This document shows, piece by piece, positions 28,211 through 35,990 of a DNA stretch of 64,000 bases; position 1 is the first letter of the stretch; each line of letters begins with the position of its first letter. The DNA comes from Roseimicrobium sp. ORNL1 (GTDB lineage: Bacteria > Verrucomicrobiota > Verrucomicrobiia > Verrucomicrobiales > Verrucomicrobiaceae), in the NCBI RefSeq assembly GCF_011044495.1, contig NZ_CP049143.1, forward strand, positions 7,006,001 to 7,070,000. Reading direction: 5' to 3'. Made by a program: the position numbers and the translations under genes. The notes under the pieces were generated by a model. The model made no database searches, had not been told where the DNA came from, and saw only the letters and a program-made list of their open reading frames with translations.

Positions 28211-28717
28211 ATGCTTGTCTGCGTCGGCAACACCTATGTTCATAAAAATGGGCCGAGCGGGCGCTTTTGGTGCTACACCTGCATCGCGGAACATGAGTAT
28301 CACCGGATTGATGTGCACGACATGTTCCACTTCTGTTTCATTCCCCTTTATTCTCAAGGGATTGTCCAGTCGATCATCACCTGTCATGGATGCGGCAACC
28401 TGTTTGATGGTGCCGTCCTACGCGGCATGACGGACGAGCAACTTGCCCAGACCCGCCAACTTATAGGCACCTGGCTAAGTGAGAAATCTGTCGAGCACAT
28501 CCAGAAACTACTGACCGACTGGCGTGTGCCGGACCATCAAATCAAGCGTCTTGTTGGTCTGGCATTGGGAGATGCCGTGCGCAAGTGCCCCAGGTGTGCC
28601 CTGTCTTACCATCCGTCCATGGAGCACTGCCTGGAGTGCAGGGGCGCGCTTTCCCAGCCGCAAGCGGCCGAAAACAAAGCCTGGGACATGAGTTTCCTGG
28701 TGAAGCCCAAAGGCTGA
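28211..28717 (+). CDS. Zinc-ribbon protein
   Basis: About 168 residues. Several paired cysteines form zinc-ribbon-like knuckles: FWCYTC (about 21-24), ITCHGCGNLF (about 58-61), KCPRCALSY (about 125-128) and HCLECRG (about 139-142). There is no membrane segment. The TTG at 28205 lies two codons upstream, but the ATG at 28211 is the better start. It could be a small nucleic-acid or protein binding factor. It lies between the RraA gene and a short sequence resembling the end of that gene. Confidence 0.65.
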   Translation: MLVCVGNTYVHKNGPSGRFWCYTCIAEHEYHRIDVHDMFHFCFIPLYSQGIVQSIITCHGCGNLFDGAVLRGMTDEQLAQTRQLIGTWLSEKSVEHIQKLLTDWRVPDHQIKRLVGLALGDAVRKCPRCALSYHPSMEHCLECRGALSQPQAAENKAWDMSFLVKPKG

Positions 28718-28741
28718 ATCCTCCGTACCGTGAGCCGGCTC

Positions 28742-28767
28742 GCCATGGGCGAGGTGTTTCGCAAGCA
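28742..28767 (+). pseudogene. Short remnant resembling the 3' end of the RraA gene
   Basis: These 26 nt match 28114-28139 inside the RraA gene at 23 positions, and in frame they read AMGEVFRK against PMGEVFRK. The segment lies just after the zinc-ribbon gene with no open frame around it. It looks like the tail of a second, deleted RraA-type gene, or of a duplicated region into which the zinc-ribbon gene moved. Chance similarity cannot be excluded. Confidence 0.4.
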
Positions 28768-28778
28768 GATCCCGATGC

Positions 28779-29714
28779 TCAGTGCCCATGCCGCACAGAT
28801 CTGCGCAACAGCAGGAACACTCCCCAAAGCATCGCGAGGACTACAGCCAACAGGGCCACAGTCTGCAAAACAGAGATCGTCGTTCGGCTTGCAGCTGACC
28901 ACCAGATAATGCGCGACCACTCGCGTTTCATGGGCGCGATCTCTTCGGAGGGCGCGCCATATTCTTGTGCCATGTGCAGATAAGAAGTGGCATTTTCCAA
29001 AAATGCCGTTTGCGCTTCCACTAGGGCCAGTTCCTTCAGAAGTTGGGCCACGATGGGATCCTTGGGCTTCACAAAAAGCATTCTGGCAGAGAGCTGAATC
29101 CACAGGGAGCGATGAAGATCCGTGGCATCCACAGGGCGCTGCCTTGTTTGCAGTTTGTAGTTCAAATCGCGGAGGCGTGAAAAGTCCGCTTCCGTGATGG
29201 TGTGACTCTTCAGCCAATCGGGGTCAGACTTCAGTTTGATTTTGGTCTCCAGAATGCGGGCGTGCAGCCACTCCGTTTTCATGTGGGAGTCCGGATTGCG
29301 ACGAATGCCCTCCAGAATCCACTGCAGGGCTTTCTCATCATTGCCGGAGAGTTCGTAGGCTGTGCCCAAATTTGCCGCCGTGTAGTAACGGTTGGGGTGT
29401 TTTTCCTCCAGTGCCTCCAGCATGGCGACCGCTCTTGGGGCATCGCCGTCCATCAGCACTTCGACGGCAGCATTGCTTTCCCTATCGATGGGGTCAGTCG
29501 AATCTGGGAACCGTTTGAGGATGTTCAGCATGCGTCCTTTGGACGAGAGAGTTAGACTCCCCTGAAGATCTTCAGGGGTCAGATCCTCCTTTGTCGTAAG
29601 GTCTTGTCCATCAATGGTCGTGCCCCGGAGCCACAAGCACGCACTTGCATCCCCGAGCATGACCAGCAGGAAGAATATCGCCATACCCAGCGGGACACGA
29701 AAAGACAGACGCAT
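28779..29714 (-). CDS. Exported protein with TPR-like repeats and C-terminal membrane anchor
   Basis: A 311-residue protein. It has a signal peptide (VPLGMAIFFLLVMLGDASA), then a tetratricopeptide-like region (AVAMLEALEEKHPNRYYTAANLGTAYELSGNDEKALQWILEG) and a C-terminal membrane helix (VLQTVALLAVVLAMLWGVFLLL) followed by a basic tail. It is probably a periplasmic scaffold anchored in the inner membrane. Its 3' end is a few bases from the RraA-like remnant. I know of no assigned function. Confidence 0.7.
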   Translation of the reverse strand: MRLSFRVPLGMAIFFLLVMLGDASACLWLRGTTIDGQDLTTKEDLTPEDLQGSLTLSSKGRMLNILKRFPDSTDPIDRESNAAVEVLMDGDAPRAVAMLEALEEKHPNRYYTAANLGTAYELSGNDEKALQWILEGIRRNPDSHMKTEWLHARILETKIKLKSDPDWLKSHTITEADFSRLRDLNYKLQTRQRPVDATDLHRSLWIQLSARMLFVKPKDPIVAQLLKELALVEAQTAFLENATSYLHMAQEYGAPSEEIAPMKREWSRIIWWSAASRTTISVLQTVALLAVVLAMLWGVFLLLRRSVRHGH

Positions 29715-29762
29715 GAAACTTTTTTAGGGGAACGGGCACCCCCTGACCAGCGTTATCTCTGT

Positions 29763-31268
29763 ATGCCTCGCATCCTCCTCGCCGGAATCTTCCATGAGAC
29801 TCATACCTTCGTGGATGAGCGCACGGAGTTGAAGGACTTTGCAGTCCTACGAGGTGCGGAGATGCTGGCGTGCAAGGGAGATGGCTCTCCCTTGGGAGGC
29901 TTCCTGGAAGCCGCGGCGCTTTATGGATGGGAGATTCTGCCCACGGTCGATATGCGGGCGCAGCCGGGCGGGATGGTGGCGGATGAGGTCCTGGATGTGT
30001 GGTGGCGCGACTTCCTCGTGGAGGGCGCGTCCGATGCCCTGCGCGATGGCAAGGTGGATGCCGTTTATCTTGTGCTCCATGGCGCGATGACCACACCTTC
30101 CTATGATGACGTGGAAGGCGAGATTCTGGAACGCATCCGCCATCTGGATGGAGGAGCCACGCTGCCCATCTTTGGCGTGTATGACCTGCACGCGCACTTC
30201 TCCGAGCGCATGGCGAAGCAAGCGAGCTGCCTTGTAGGTTATCGCGAAAACCCACACACAGATGGCGAGGCCATGGCCATTCTCGCGGCGGAGTTGCTTC
30301 ACGGCACGCTACAAACGGAATCCTCTCCGCGCATGTACTGGCGGCATGCAGGCATCGTGTGGCCGCCCACGGGCACGGGCACGGCAGATTCACCGATGCG
30401 CGATCTAGAGGCCATGGCGCGCCGGTTAGAGCTGGAGCACTCGTCCTTCCTCGCAGTGAATGTGATCGCGGGCTTCGCCTTTGGGGACACCCATGACACA
30501 GGCGTAAGCTTTTCCATCTCGACCACGGGCGATGAATTCGAGGCCAACGCAGCCCTTCGGCAGCTCTGTCATGCTGCCTGGGAACTCCGCCGCGCAGGAG
30601 ACAAGACGGAGGCACTGGTGGATGAAATCGTGAAGGCGCTGGTCGACGAACACCCCACGCTGCCCCGTGGACCCGTGGTGCTGGTGGAACCGGCAGACAA
30701 CATCGGCGGAGGCGCCCCCGGAGACGGCACCGGACTGTTGCGTTCATTGATTCGTCACGGCGCAACGCATGCCGCGGTGGCCATTGCTGATCCCGCATCC
30801 GTATCAGCACTGCAAGACGTGCCGATAGGCGCCACAACGACGCTGGACGTCGGCGGCAAGGGCAGCCGTCTGGATGAGGGACCGCTTCATCTCGAAGTGA
30901 CACTGGTCTCGCGAAGCGATGGCACCTTCCACCTTGAGGATCGCCAGAGCCATCTCGCCAGCATGTGCGGCACGACCTTTCACATGGGCCCGTGCGCCGT
31001 GGTGAAACATGCCGGAGTGACCATTCTCTTGTCCTCCGTGAAGACACCGCCCTTCGACCTCGCCCAGTGGCGCAGTCAGGGCATCCAACCGGAAACGCAA
31101 GGCATCATCGGTGCGAAGGCAGCCGTCGCTCACCGGAGAGCCTATGACCCCATCGCCTCAAAGATGATATGGGTGGATACACCCGGTCCCTGCCGCAGCG
31201 ACGTGCGAAAGCTGCCCTATGTGAAGATTCGCCGGCCTATCTGGCCGCTGAGTGAGCAGGAGAAATGA
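29763..31268 (+). CDS. M81 family metallopeptidase-like protein (MlrC type)
   Basis: About 501 residues. The start at 29763 gives the family opening MPRILLAGIFHETHTF; upstream frame to 29604 is unrelated. Visible family motifs are VYLVLHGAMTT, the metal-site region IFGVYDLHAHFSERM and the second-domain motif VVLVEPADNIGGGAPGDGTGLL. MlrC was found in microcystin-degrading bacteria, but most relatives sit in amino-acid or opine-like catabolic clusters and have no known substrate. The next gene is RidA, a frequent neighbour of this family. Confidence 0.88.
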   Translation: MPRILLAGIFHETHTFVDERTELKDFAVLRGAEMLACKGDGSPLGGFLEAAALYGWEILPTVDMRAQPGGMVADEVLDVWWRDFLVEGASDALRDGKVDAVYLVLHGAMTTPSYDDVEGEILERIRHLDGGATLPIFGVYDLHAHFSERMAKQASCLVGYRENPHTDGEAMAILAAELLHGTLQTESSPRMYWRHAGIVWPPTGTGTADSPMRDLEAMARRLELEHSSFLAVNVIAGFAFGDTHDTGVSFSISTTGDEFEANAALRQLCHAAWELRRAGDKTEALVDEIVKALVDEHPTLPRGPVVLVEPADNIGGGAPGDGTGLLRSLIRHGATHAAVAIADPASVSALQDVPIGATTTLDVGGKGSRLDEGPLHLEVTLVSRSDGTFHLEDRQSHLASMCGTTFHMGPCAVVKHAGVTILLSSVKTPPFDLAQWRSQGIQPETQGIIGAKAAVAHRRAYDPIASKMIWVDTPGPCRSDVRKLPYVKIRRPIWPLSEQEK

Positions 31269-31280
31269 AAGACGTTCAGG

Positions 31281-31307
31281 AAACGCAAAGCAGCGGAGCA
31301 GCAAAGG
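31281..31307 (+). repeat. Dispersed 27-nt CGCAAAG-type repeat, copy 2
   Basis: Matches 5424-5450 at 26 of 27 positions. It lies between the M81 gene and RidA. A weaker related string occurs at about 27431-27450. Its role is unknown. Confidence 0.75.
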
Positions 31308-31418
31308 AGGCGAAATCGAGAGAAGGCTGGGAGGAGACGCGGTCAAGACTGCGTGATCGATGGGCTGGCGTGCGTATGTTCAAACCCTCACTCACACGCA
31401 ATCACTCTCCTTCTCATC

Positions 31419-31802
31419 ATGACTGAAGTCACCTACCCCACATTGCCCGACACGCCCACTTCTCACCTGCCTTTCAGCCCCGTGATTCGCGCGGGAGACT
31501 TTGTGTTCGTCTCCGGCCAGGCGTCCGTAGATGCCTCAGGGCAAATCGTGAGCGATACGTTTGAAGGCGAGTTCCGTCGTTCGGTGGAGAATCTCAAAAA
31601 GGTGCTAGAAGCCGCCGGCTGTAGTCTTGCTGATGTGATCCAGACTCGGAACTACGTGCGCGATGCCTCCGACGTGGTGGAGTACAACAAACTGTACCGC
31701 GAGTATTTCACGGAGCCCTATCCAACACGCACCACCATCACCAACTGCCTGCCACCGAGCTTGCGGTATGAAATTGAAGCAGTGGCCGTGGTGCGGAAAT
31801 AG
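31419..31802 (+). CDS. RidA family enamine/imine deaminase
   Basis: A 127-residue protein of typical RidA length. It shows the family segment FVSGQASVDASGQIVSDT, the adduct region QTRNYVRDASDVVEYNKLYREYF and the catalytic Arg in YPTRTTI near the C-terminus. RidA proteins hydrolyse reactive 2-aminoacrylate-type intermediates made by PLP enzymes such as the D-threonine-aldolase-like enzyme at 26277-27389. A short inverted repeat follows the stop. Confidence 0.93.
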   Translation: MTEVTYPTLPDTPTSHLPFSPVIRAGDFVFVSGQASVDASGQIVSDTFEGEFRRSVENLKKVLEAAGCSLADVIQTRNYVRDASDVVEYNKLYREYFTEPYPTRTTITNCLPPSLRYEIEAVAVVRK

Positions 31803-31814
31803 TTACCTGTCGTA

Positions 31815-31851
31815 GAAAGCGGGGGCAGGCTCATCCTGTCCCCTGACTTTC
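31815..31851. terminator. Imperfect inverted repeat between RidA and SGNH genes
   Basis: The sequences GAAAGCGGGGGCAGG and CCTGTCCCCTGACTTTC can pair with a few mismatches around a 5-nt loop, in the 68-nt gap between two convergent genes. It is a plausible bidirectional terminator. It lacks a T-run. Confidence 0.5.
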
Positions 31852-31870
31852 TCACTCCAAGACAAGATGC

Positions 31871-33049
31871 CTACCTCGCCGCCAGCGCCTCGCGGATGAT
31901 CGGCTCCATAACATCCGCCTGACGGACGAAGCCAAGGTCGTTCGGGTGCGAGCCATCGGTGGCTCCATCGCCGTCATCGCCCAGGAGATTGTCGCCTTCC
32001 ACGTAGAAGAGCTTCTTCACGCCTTCTTCTTTCAGGGTGGCAAAGGCCTTCTTCAACGCAGCGTGATTCGCCGTGTGGTGCTCATAGCGTGAAGGCTGGA
32101 TCCAGGCATTGGTATTACGCCGGTCCTCCACGAGCACGATGGGCGTCTCTGGACGCTTGGCGCGAAGCTGTTTCACCAGCGGGATGGTCCGCTCGGTCAC
32201 GAGTTTCGCATCCATGTTCGGCAGGCAGTCGATCACGTACACCGCAGGGTCGAGCCGCACGAGGAAGTCCCCCACCGCAGCATCCATCTTCCCATTGCCG
32301 GAGAAGCCGAGGTTCAGCACGGGCATCTCGAAGCGGCGTCCCAGGATCGCCGGGTGACACATGCCGGGACGCGAGGCGCAGGCCCCGTGGGTGATGGAGG
32401 TGCCGTAGAAGACAATCATGCCCTTCTGCGCCGGAGCGATACCCTCGAAGGATGCGCCTTCATTCACTCCGATTTCCAGCTTATCGATTCCATTGTAGAG
32501 CGGCAGGTAGAGCATCCACTCGCGGGGTTCCTTTGGCACGCCATTGATGAGCATGGCGGAGAACTCCTGCGCGGCCGGGCGGGACACATTCACCCAACGC
32601 CATTTGCCCTTCGCATCCCGCGCGTACAGGTCCACGCCGCTCACGCCCGTGGCAGGCATATGTGGCATGGCCAGCGCAGGTGACATCAGCTTGTAGCGCA
32701 CGTGGATGGTGGTGGCGTCACTCTTGAACCGCACAAGCATGCCAGCGCTGTTCCGGCTCAGGCTCCAGACCGCGGGCGTCACCTTGCCCTCGGCGCTGCC
32801 GGGGAGGCGGTCGTAGTAGCGCTTGCGTTCCTCATCGGGCCAGCAGCGCCCCTCCACACCCCAGGTTTCCGGATTGTGCCATTTGAGCGGGATTTCCTCC
32901 TTCTTCTGCAGGGCCATGTTCGGATCCAGCTTGGTGGCATCCGGCGTTCCCGCCTTCGGCACAGGCTTGGTGGCCGTCTGGGCTTGGGCAGCGAGCGGGA
33001 GAGCGGTGGAGGCAGCGAGAGTAGCGGAGAAGAAGTGGCGTCGGTTCAT
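31871..33049 (-). CDS. Secreted SGNH/GDSL hydrolase with GxDLY N-terminal domain
   Basis: About 392 residues. The N-terminus MNRRHFFSATLAASTALPLAAQA has RR and a hydrophobic stretch like a Tat or Sec signal. A jelly-roll-like N-terminal domain contains GVDLYARD, the GxDLY motif, followed by the SGNH hydrolase fold: IVFYGTSITHG (block I Ser), LGFSGNG (Gly/Asn blocks) and the late DGSHPNDLG with catalytic Asp and His. This pairing is the LPXTG-less GDSL type acting on acetylated sugars or lipids. The start at 33049 is chosen for the signal peptide. Confidence 0.88.
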   Translation of the reverse strand: MNRRHFFSATLAASTALPLAAQAQTATKPVPKAGTPDATKLDPNMALQKKEEIPLKWHNPETWGVEGRCWPDEERKRYYDRLPGSAEGKVTPAVWSLSRNSAGMLVRFKSDATTIHVRYKLMSPALAMPHMPATGVSGVDLYARDAKGKWRWVNVSRPAAQEFSAMLINGVPKEPREWMLYLPLYNGIDKLEIGVNEGASFEGIAPAQKGMIVFYGTSITHGACASRPGMCHPAILGRRFEMPVLNLGFSGNGKMDAAVGDFLVRLDPAVYVIDCLPNMDAKLVTERTIPLVKQLRAKRPETPIVLVEDRRNTNAWIQPSRYEHHTANHAALKKAFATLKEEGVKKLFYVEGDNLLGDDGDGATDGSHPNDLGFVRQADVMEPIIREALAAR

Positions 33050-33200
33050 GCGCTTCACGTTACGGGAGCATGACCGTTTGGCTTGCAGCAGGTTCGCCTG
33101 ATTTGCGGTGCGGGTTGCATTCCGGCGGTACTCCACGATGGTTTGTTCCCTTCCTTTTGCTGTCACTCCCAAGTACCGTCGTACATACAAGTCAACATCC

Positions 33201-34457
33201 ATGGAAATCCGCATCGCCACCACGCCTGAGGAGAAGGAAGAGGTCTACCACCTGCGCTATCAGGCGTATGTGGAGGAGTTGGGCTGGAGGCCTGAGGACG
33301 TCGATGACGCAAACAAGCGTCTTCATGACGCGGAAGACGAGACCGAGACCATCTACTACGTGATGGACGGTGAGAAGATGGTGGCCACGTGCCGCCAGCA
33401 CTTTGGCGCGGGCCGTCTCGACGCGAAGACGCGTGCCAAGTATACGCTGGACAAGTTTGCCGAGTTTCCAGATGAGGAGTTCGGCTTCACGTACCGTCTT
33501 GTGGTGCTGCCGGAGTATCGCGGCACGACGGTGCTCATCCGCCTGTTGTTGCGCGTGTATGAAGATGTGTGGAAGAAGGGCCTGCGCTTCAGCTTCTGCT
33601 ATTGCCGCCCGCGGCTCATCAATGTGTACGAGCGCCTCGGCTTCATCCGCTACAAGGACAATTTCCTGGTGGAAGAACAGGGCTACATGGCTCCCATGCT
33701 CCTGGTGGTGGATGATGCGAATCACCTGAATGCCGTGCGCTCTCCCTTCCTGCGCACCTGCCGGCAGTTCAAGCCGGGCACACAGAATGCGGAATGGTTC
33801 AGCCGTACCTTCCCCGGCATGCGGGAGTGCATTCAAATGCAGTTCCTGGAGCCCGAAGAGTTCCTCAAACAATGGGCGGAAGCGCTTGAGGCTCCGACCA
33901 CCACGCTGCTGCATGGGTTGATACCAGAGCAGATCCAGCGCTTGATTTCCGAAGGCGCCGTGATGACCGTGAAGGCGGGAGACATCCTGCTGCGCGAAGG
34001 CGAGGCCGGGCATGAAATGTTCCTGATGCTCTCCGGTATGGCGCGGTTCACCATTGAAACACCTGATGGTTCCAAAGCCTTCCTGAGTTCCGCGGGCACC
34101 GGTGAAGTCTTTGGAGAAATCTCCCTGGTGGCACACACGCCGCGTACGGCAACGGTGCAGGCGATCACGGACATGGAGGTACTGGTGATCACGCAGGACT
34201 TCATCCGCCGCTCCATGAAGGCGCATCCGGAGATCGCGATTCAGATGCTCTACAACCTCACGGTGCTGCTGGGCCTCCGCTTGAAGAACACCACCGATCG
34301 CCTCAAGGGTGCGCTGCAGGAATCCACGAAGATGGCCAAGGCACTGGCGACGCAATCGAAGCCGCGCGTAGAGCGCCCGATACTGACACCTGATGAGTTG
34401 ATTGAAGCGAATCAAGTGACCATCCAGCACGTGCACCGCCCGAGTGGAGGCGCGTGA
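33201..34457 (+). CDS. GNAT acyltransferase fused to C-terminal cyclic-nucleotide-binding domain
   Basis: A 418-residue fusion. Residues about 1-190 form a GNAT-type domain (YHLRYQAYVEELGW, FTYRLVVLPEYRGTTVLIRLL with the acetyl-CoA loop, and YERLGF). Residues about 250-375 form a cNMP-binding domain with the cassette FGEISLVAHTPRTATVQ. It is like the cAMP-controlled acetyltransferases of mycobacteria, but there the cyclic-nucleotide domain comes first. The N-terminal part also recalls N-acyl amino acid synthases. Activity under nucleotide control is inference; the target is unknown. The frame is open upstream to 33108 but 33201 starts cleanly with MEIRIATTPEEKEEVY. Confidence 0.88.
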   Translation: MEIRIATTPEEKEEVYHLRYQAYVEELGWRPEDVDDANKRLHDAEDETETIYYVMDGEKMVATCRQHFGAGRLDAKTRAKYTLDKFAEFPDEEFGFTYRLVVLPEYRGTTVLIRLLLRVYEDVWKKGLRFSFCYCRPRLINVYERLGFIRYKDNFLVEEQGYMAPMLLVVDDANHLNAVRSPFLRTCRQFKPGTQNAEWFSRTFPGMRECIQMQFLEPEEFLKQWAEALEAPTTTLLHGLIPEQIQRLISEGAVMTVKAGDILLREGEAGHEMFLMLSGMARFTIETPDGSKAFLSSAGTGEVFGEISLVAHTPRTATVQAITDMEVLVITQDFIRRSMKAHPEIAIQMLYNLTVLLGLRLKNTTDRLKGALQESTKMAKALATQSKPRVERPILTPDELIEANQVTIQHVHRPSGGA

Positions 34458-34462
34458 ATGCA

Positions 34463-34585
34463 GGAGGTTAGGCCTTCGGGCCTGACAGGGATGTTGGGTC
34501 TTCCGACCCGACACTTCTTCGATTCACTTCTGCTGTCGGGTCGGAAGACCCAACGCCCACTGTCAGGCCCGAAGGCCCAACCTCC
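34463..34585. repeat. Long near-perfect inverted repeat between convergent genes
   Basis: The arms at 34463-34513 and 34534-34585 are about 51 nt each and differ at only a few positions; the loop is 20 nt. Each arm also holds its own short palindromes (GGCCTTCGGGCC and GGGTCTTCCGACCC types). The element fills the gap between the GNAT-cNMP gene and the TPR membrane gene. A bidirectional terminator or an old repetitive extragenic palindrome are the two obvious readings. Confidence 0.9.
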
Positions 34586-34616
34586 GATCCGCTGTGGATG
34601 CGTTGCAACGGTGCGC

Positions 34617-35972
34617 CTACGCGTACAGCACGCGGAAGGGGCGCAGCCAGGTCACCGCGACAGCGAGGATCATTGAGAGAAGAAAGACCTCCCCCTGCCC
34701 GGGAATCGCAAAGGGCACGAAGAGCTGAACCAAGGTGAGCAGTGCCCCCAGCCCGGCAATGCCTGCGGCGCCGGCATAGACGTACTTGCCCACGTGATGG
34801 TCATTGGTGAATGCAGCTGCTGAAACAACGGCGCTGGCAAACAAGCTCAGTGCGACCACATTCAAACCTTCTTCAGGAAACGCAAAGGTCGCCAGCAGGC
34901 ACAGCAACGCCGCCAGCGTGGCGCCCCCGACTGCAATCCCCTCCCACTTCTCCAGTGGCTTCAGGGCGCGCCGGGCAAAGCCATCAAAAAGCATGAAGAA
35001 GGAGCCAAACCCACGCGCCAGATGTGACCAGAACACCAGGGTCAGCCACAGGGCCACGACTGCCGATGCCAGGCCGGGAGACACACCTTTCAACGTGCTG
35101 TACAGAGCCCGGTAGGCCAGATACCCGCCAATCATGATGGCGGTTTGCGTGCCCTTCGTGAAACGGTTCATGGCGTGGGCAAAGCGCAGAAAGCCGCCAT
35201 ACACCCACGAGCGAGCCCGGTAGGACTCCACGAGGCCGAGACGTGCCCCCTCGTTCATCGCATTCAGCCGGAGCGCCTCCAGGAAATGCTTGTTCGCCTC
35301 ACGGTGGTTTCCCTGCATGAGTGCCCGCCAGCCCGCGCTGGTGTGGCTGCTGTCATCCTCCGGGTTGTTCTCCAGCTGGTAGCGGACCAGATGTTCGTTG
35401 TCCGCATCCTTGTGCTGCATGAGCAGCGCCGCAGAAAGCACCTCCGTCGCCATGGTGTTCTCGGTATCGAGAGCGAGAGCGCGGCGCGCGGCAGCCTCCG
35501 CTTCGGGATACTTGTGCAGACGCAGATAGATCTGCGACTCCACCGTGTGGGCAAAGTCATCGTCCGGATCCAGTTTCACCGCCTCGGTAGCCTCAAGGCG
35601 TGCCTGCTGGAGTATGTGGTCCTGGCCGTCCTTGGCACTGTTCGCAATCGCAAGGGCCAGCACACCGCGCATGAAGGAGTTCTCCGGTTCGAGCGCCACG
35701 GCACGGCGGGCGGCCTCCACGGTCTGCGCCTTCTTTCCTTCCTCACGCATCCAGCAGAGCGCGAGCATGGCATAGCTGGGCGCGTGATTGGGATCCGCCT
35801 GGAGTGCCTGCTGAAACATCCGCGCAGCATCTTCATGGCGCTGCTGCCTGCGCAACAACTGGCCACGCTCAAAGCAGGCCTGCGCGGAAGGATGGCTGTC
35901 GGTGCCGGGGGTCATCAGGGAAAAGGGGTTGATAGCAGGCGATGGGACACTTGCACCATCGATTCCACTCAA
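34617..35972 (-). CDS. TPR-repeat protein with C-terminal membrane domain
   Basis: A 451-residue protein. The N-terminal half is a row of tetratricopeptide repeats (ACFERGQLLRRQQRHEDAARMFQQALQADPNHAPSYAMLALCW, EAEAAARRALALDTENTMATEVLS). The second half has about five or six membrane helices (GLASAVVALWLTLVFW, GIAVGGATLAALLCLLATFAF, VVALSLFASAVVSAA). The start could also be at residue 20 (MTPGTD). It is followed in the same direction (upstream by 18 nt) by an AAA ATPase, which likely shares its transcript. Role unknown. Confidence 0.75.
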   Translation of the reverse strand: MSGIDGASVPSPAINPFSLMTPGTDSHPSAQACFERGQLLRRQQRHEDAARMFQQALQADPNHAPSYAMLALCWMREEGKKAQTVEAARRAVALEPENSFMRGVLALAIANSAKDGQDHILQQARLEATEAVKLDPDDDFAHTVESQIYLRLHKYPEAEAAARRALALDTENTMATEVLSAALLMQHKDADNEHLVRYQLENNPEDDSSHTSAGWRALMQGNHREANKHFLEALRLNAMNEGARLGLVESYRARSWVYGGFLRFAHAMNRFTKGTQTAIMIGGYLAYRALYSTLKGVSPGLASAVVALWLTLVFWSHLARGFGSFFMLFDGFARRALKPLEKWEGIAVGGATLAALLCLLATFAFPEEGLNVVALSLFASAVVSAAAFTNDHHVGKYVYAGAAGIAGLGALLTLVQLFVPFAIPGQGEVFLLSMILAVAVTWLRPFRVLYA

Positions 35973-35990
35973 TCCGGAAATGCTGCTTTC

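Noticed and set aside
29611-31047. 478-codon open frame on the minus strand opposite the M81 gene
   Set aside because: Low-complexity, Arg/Pro/Ser/His-rich, with no motif. It is the GC-rich shadow of the real gene.
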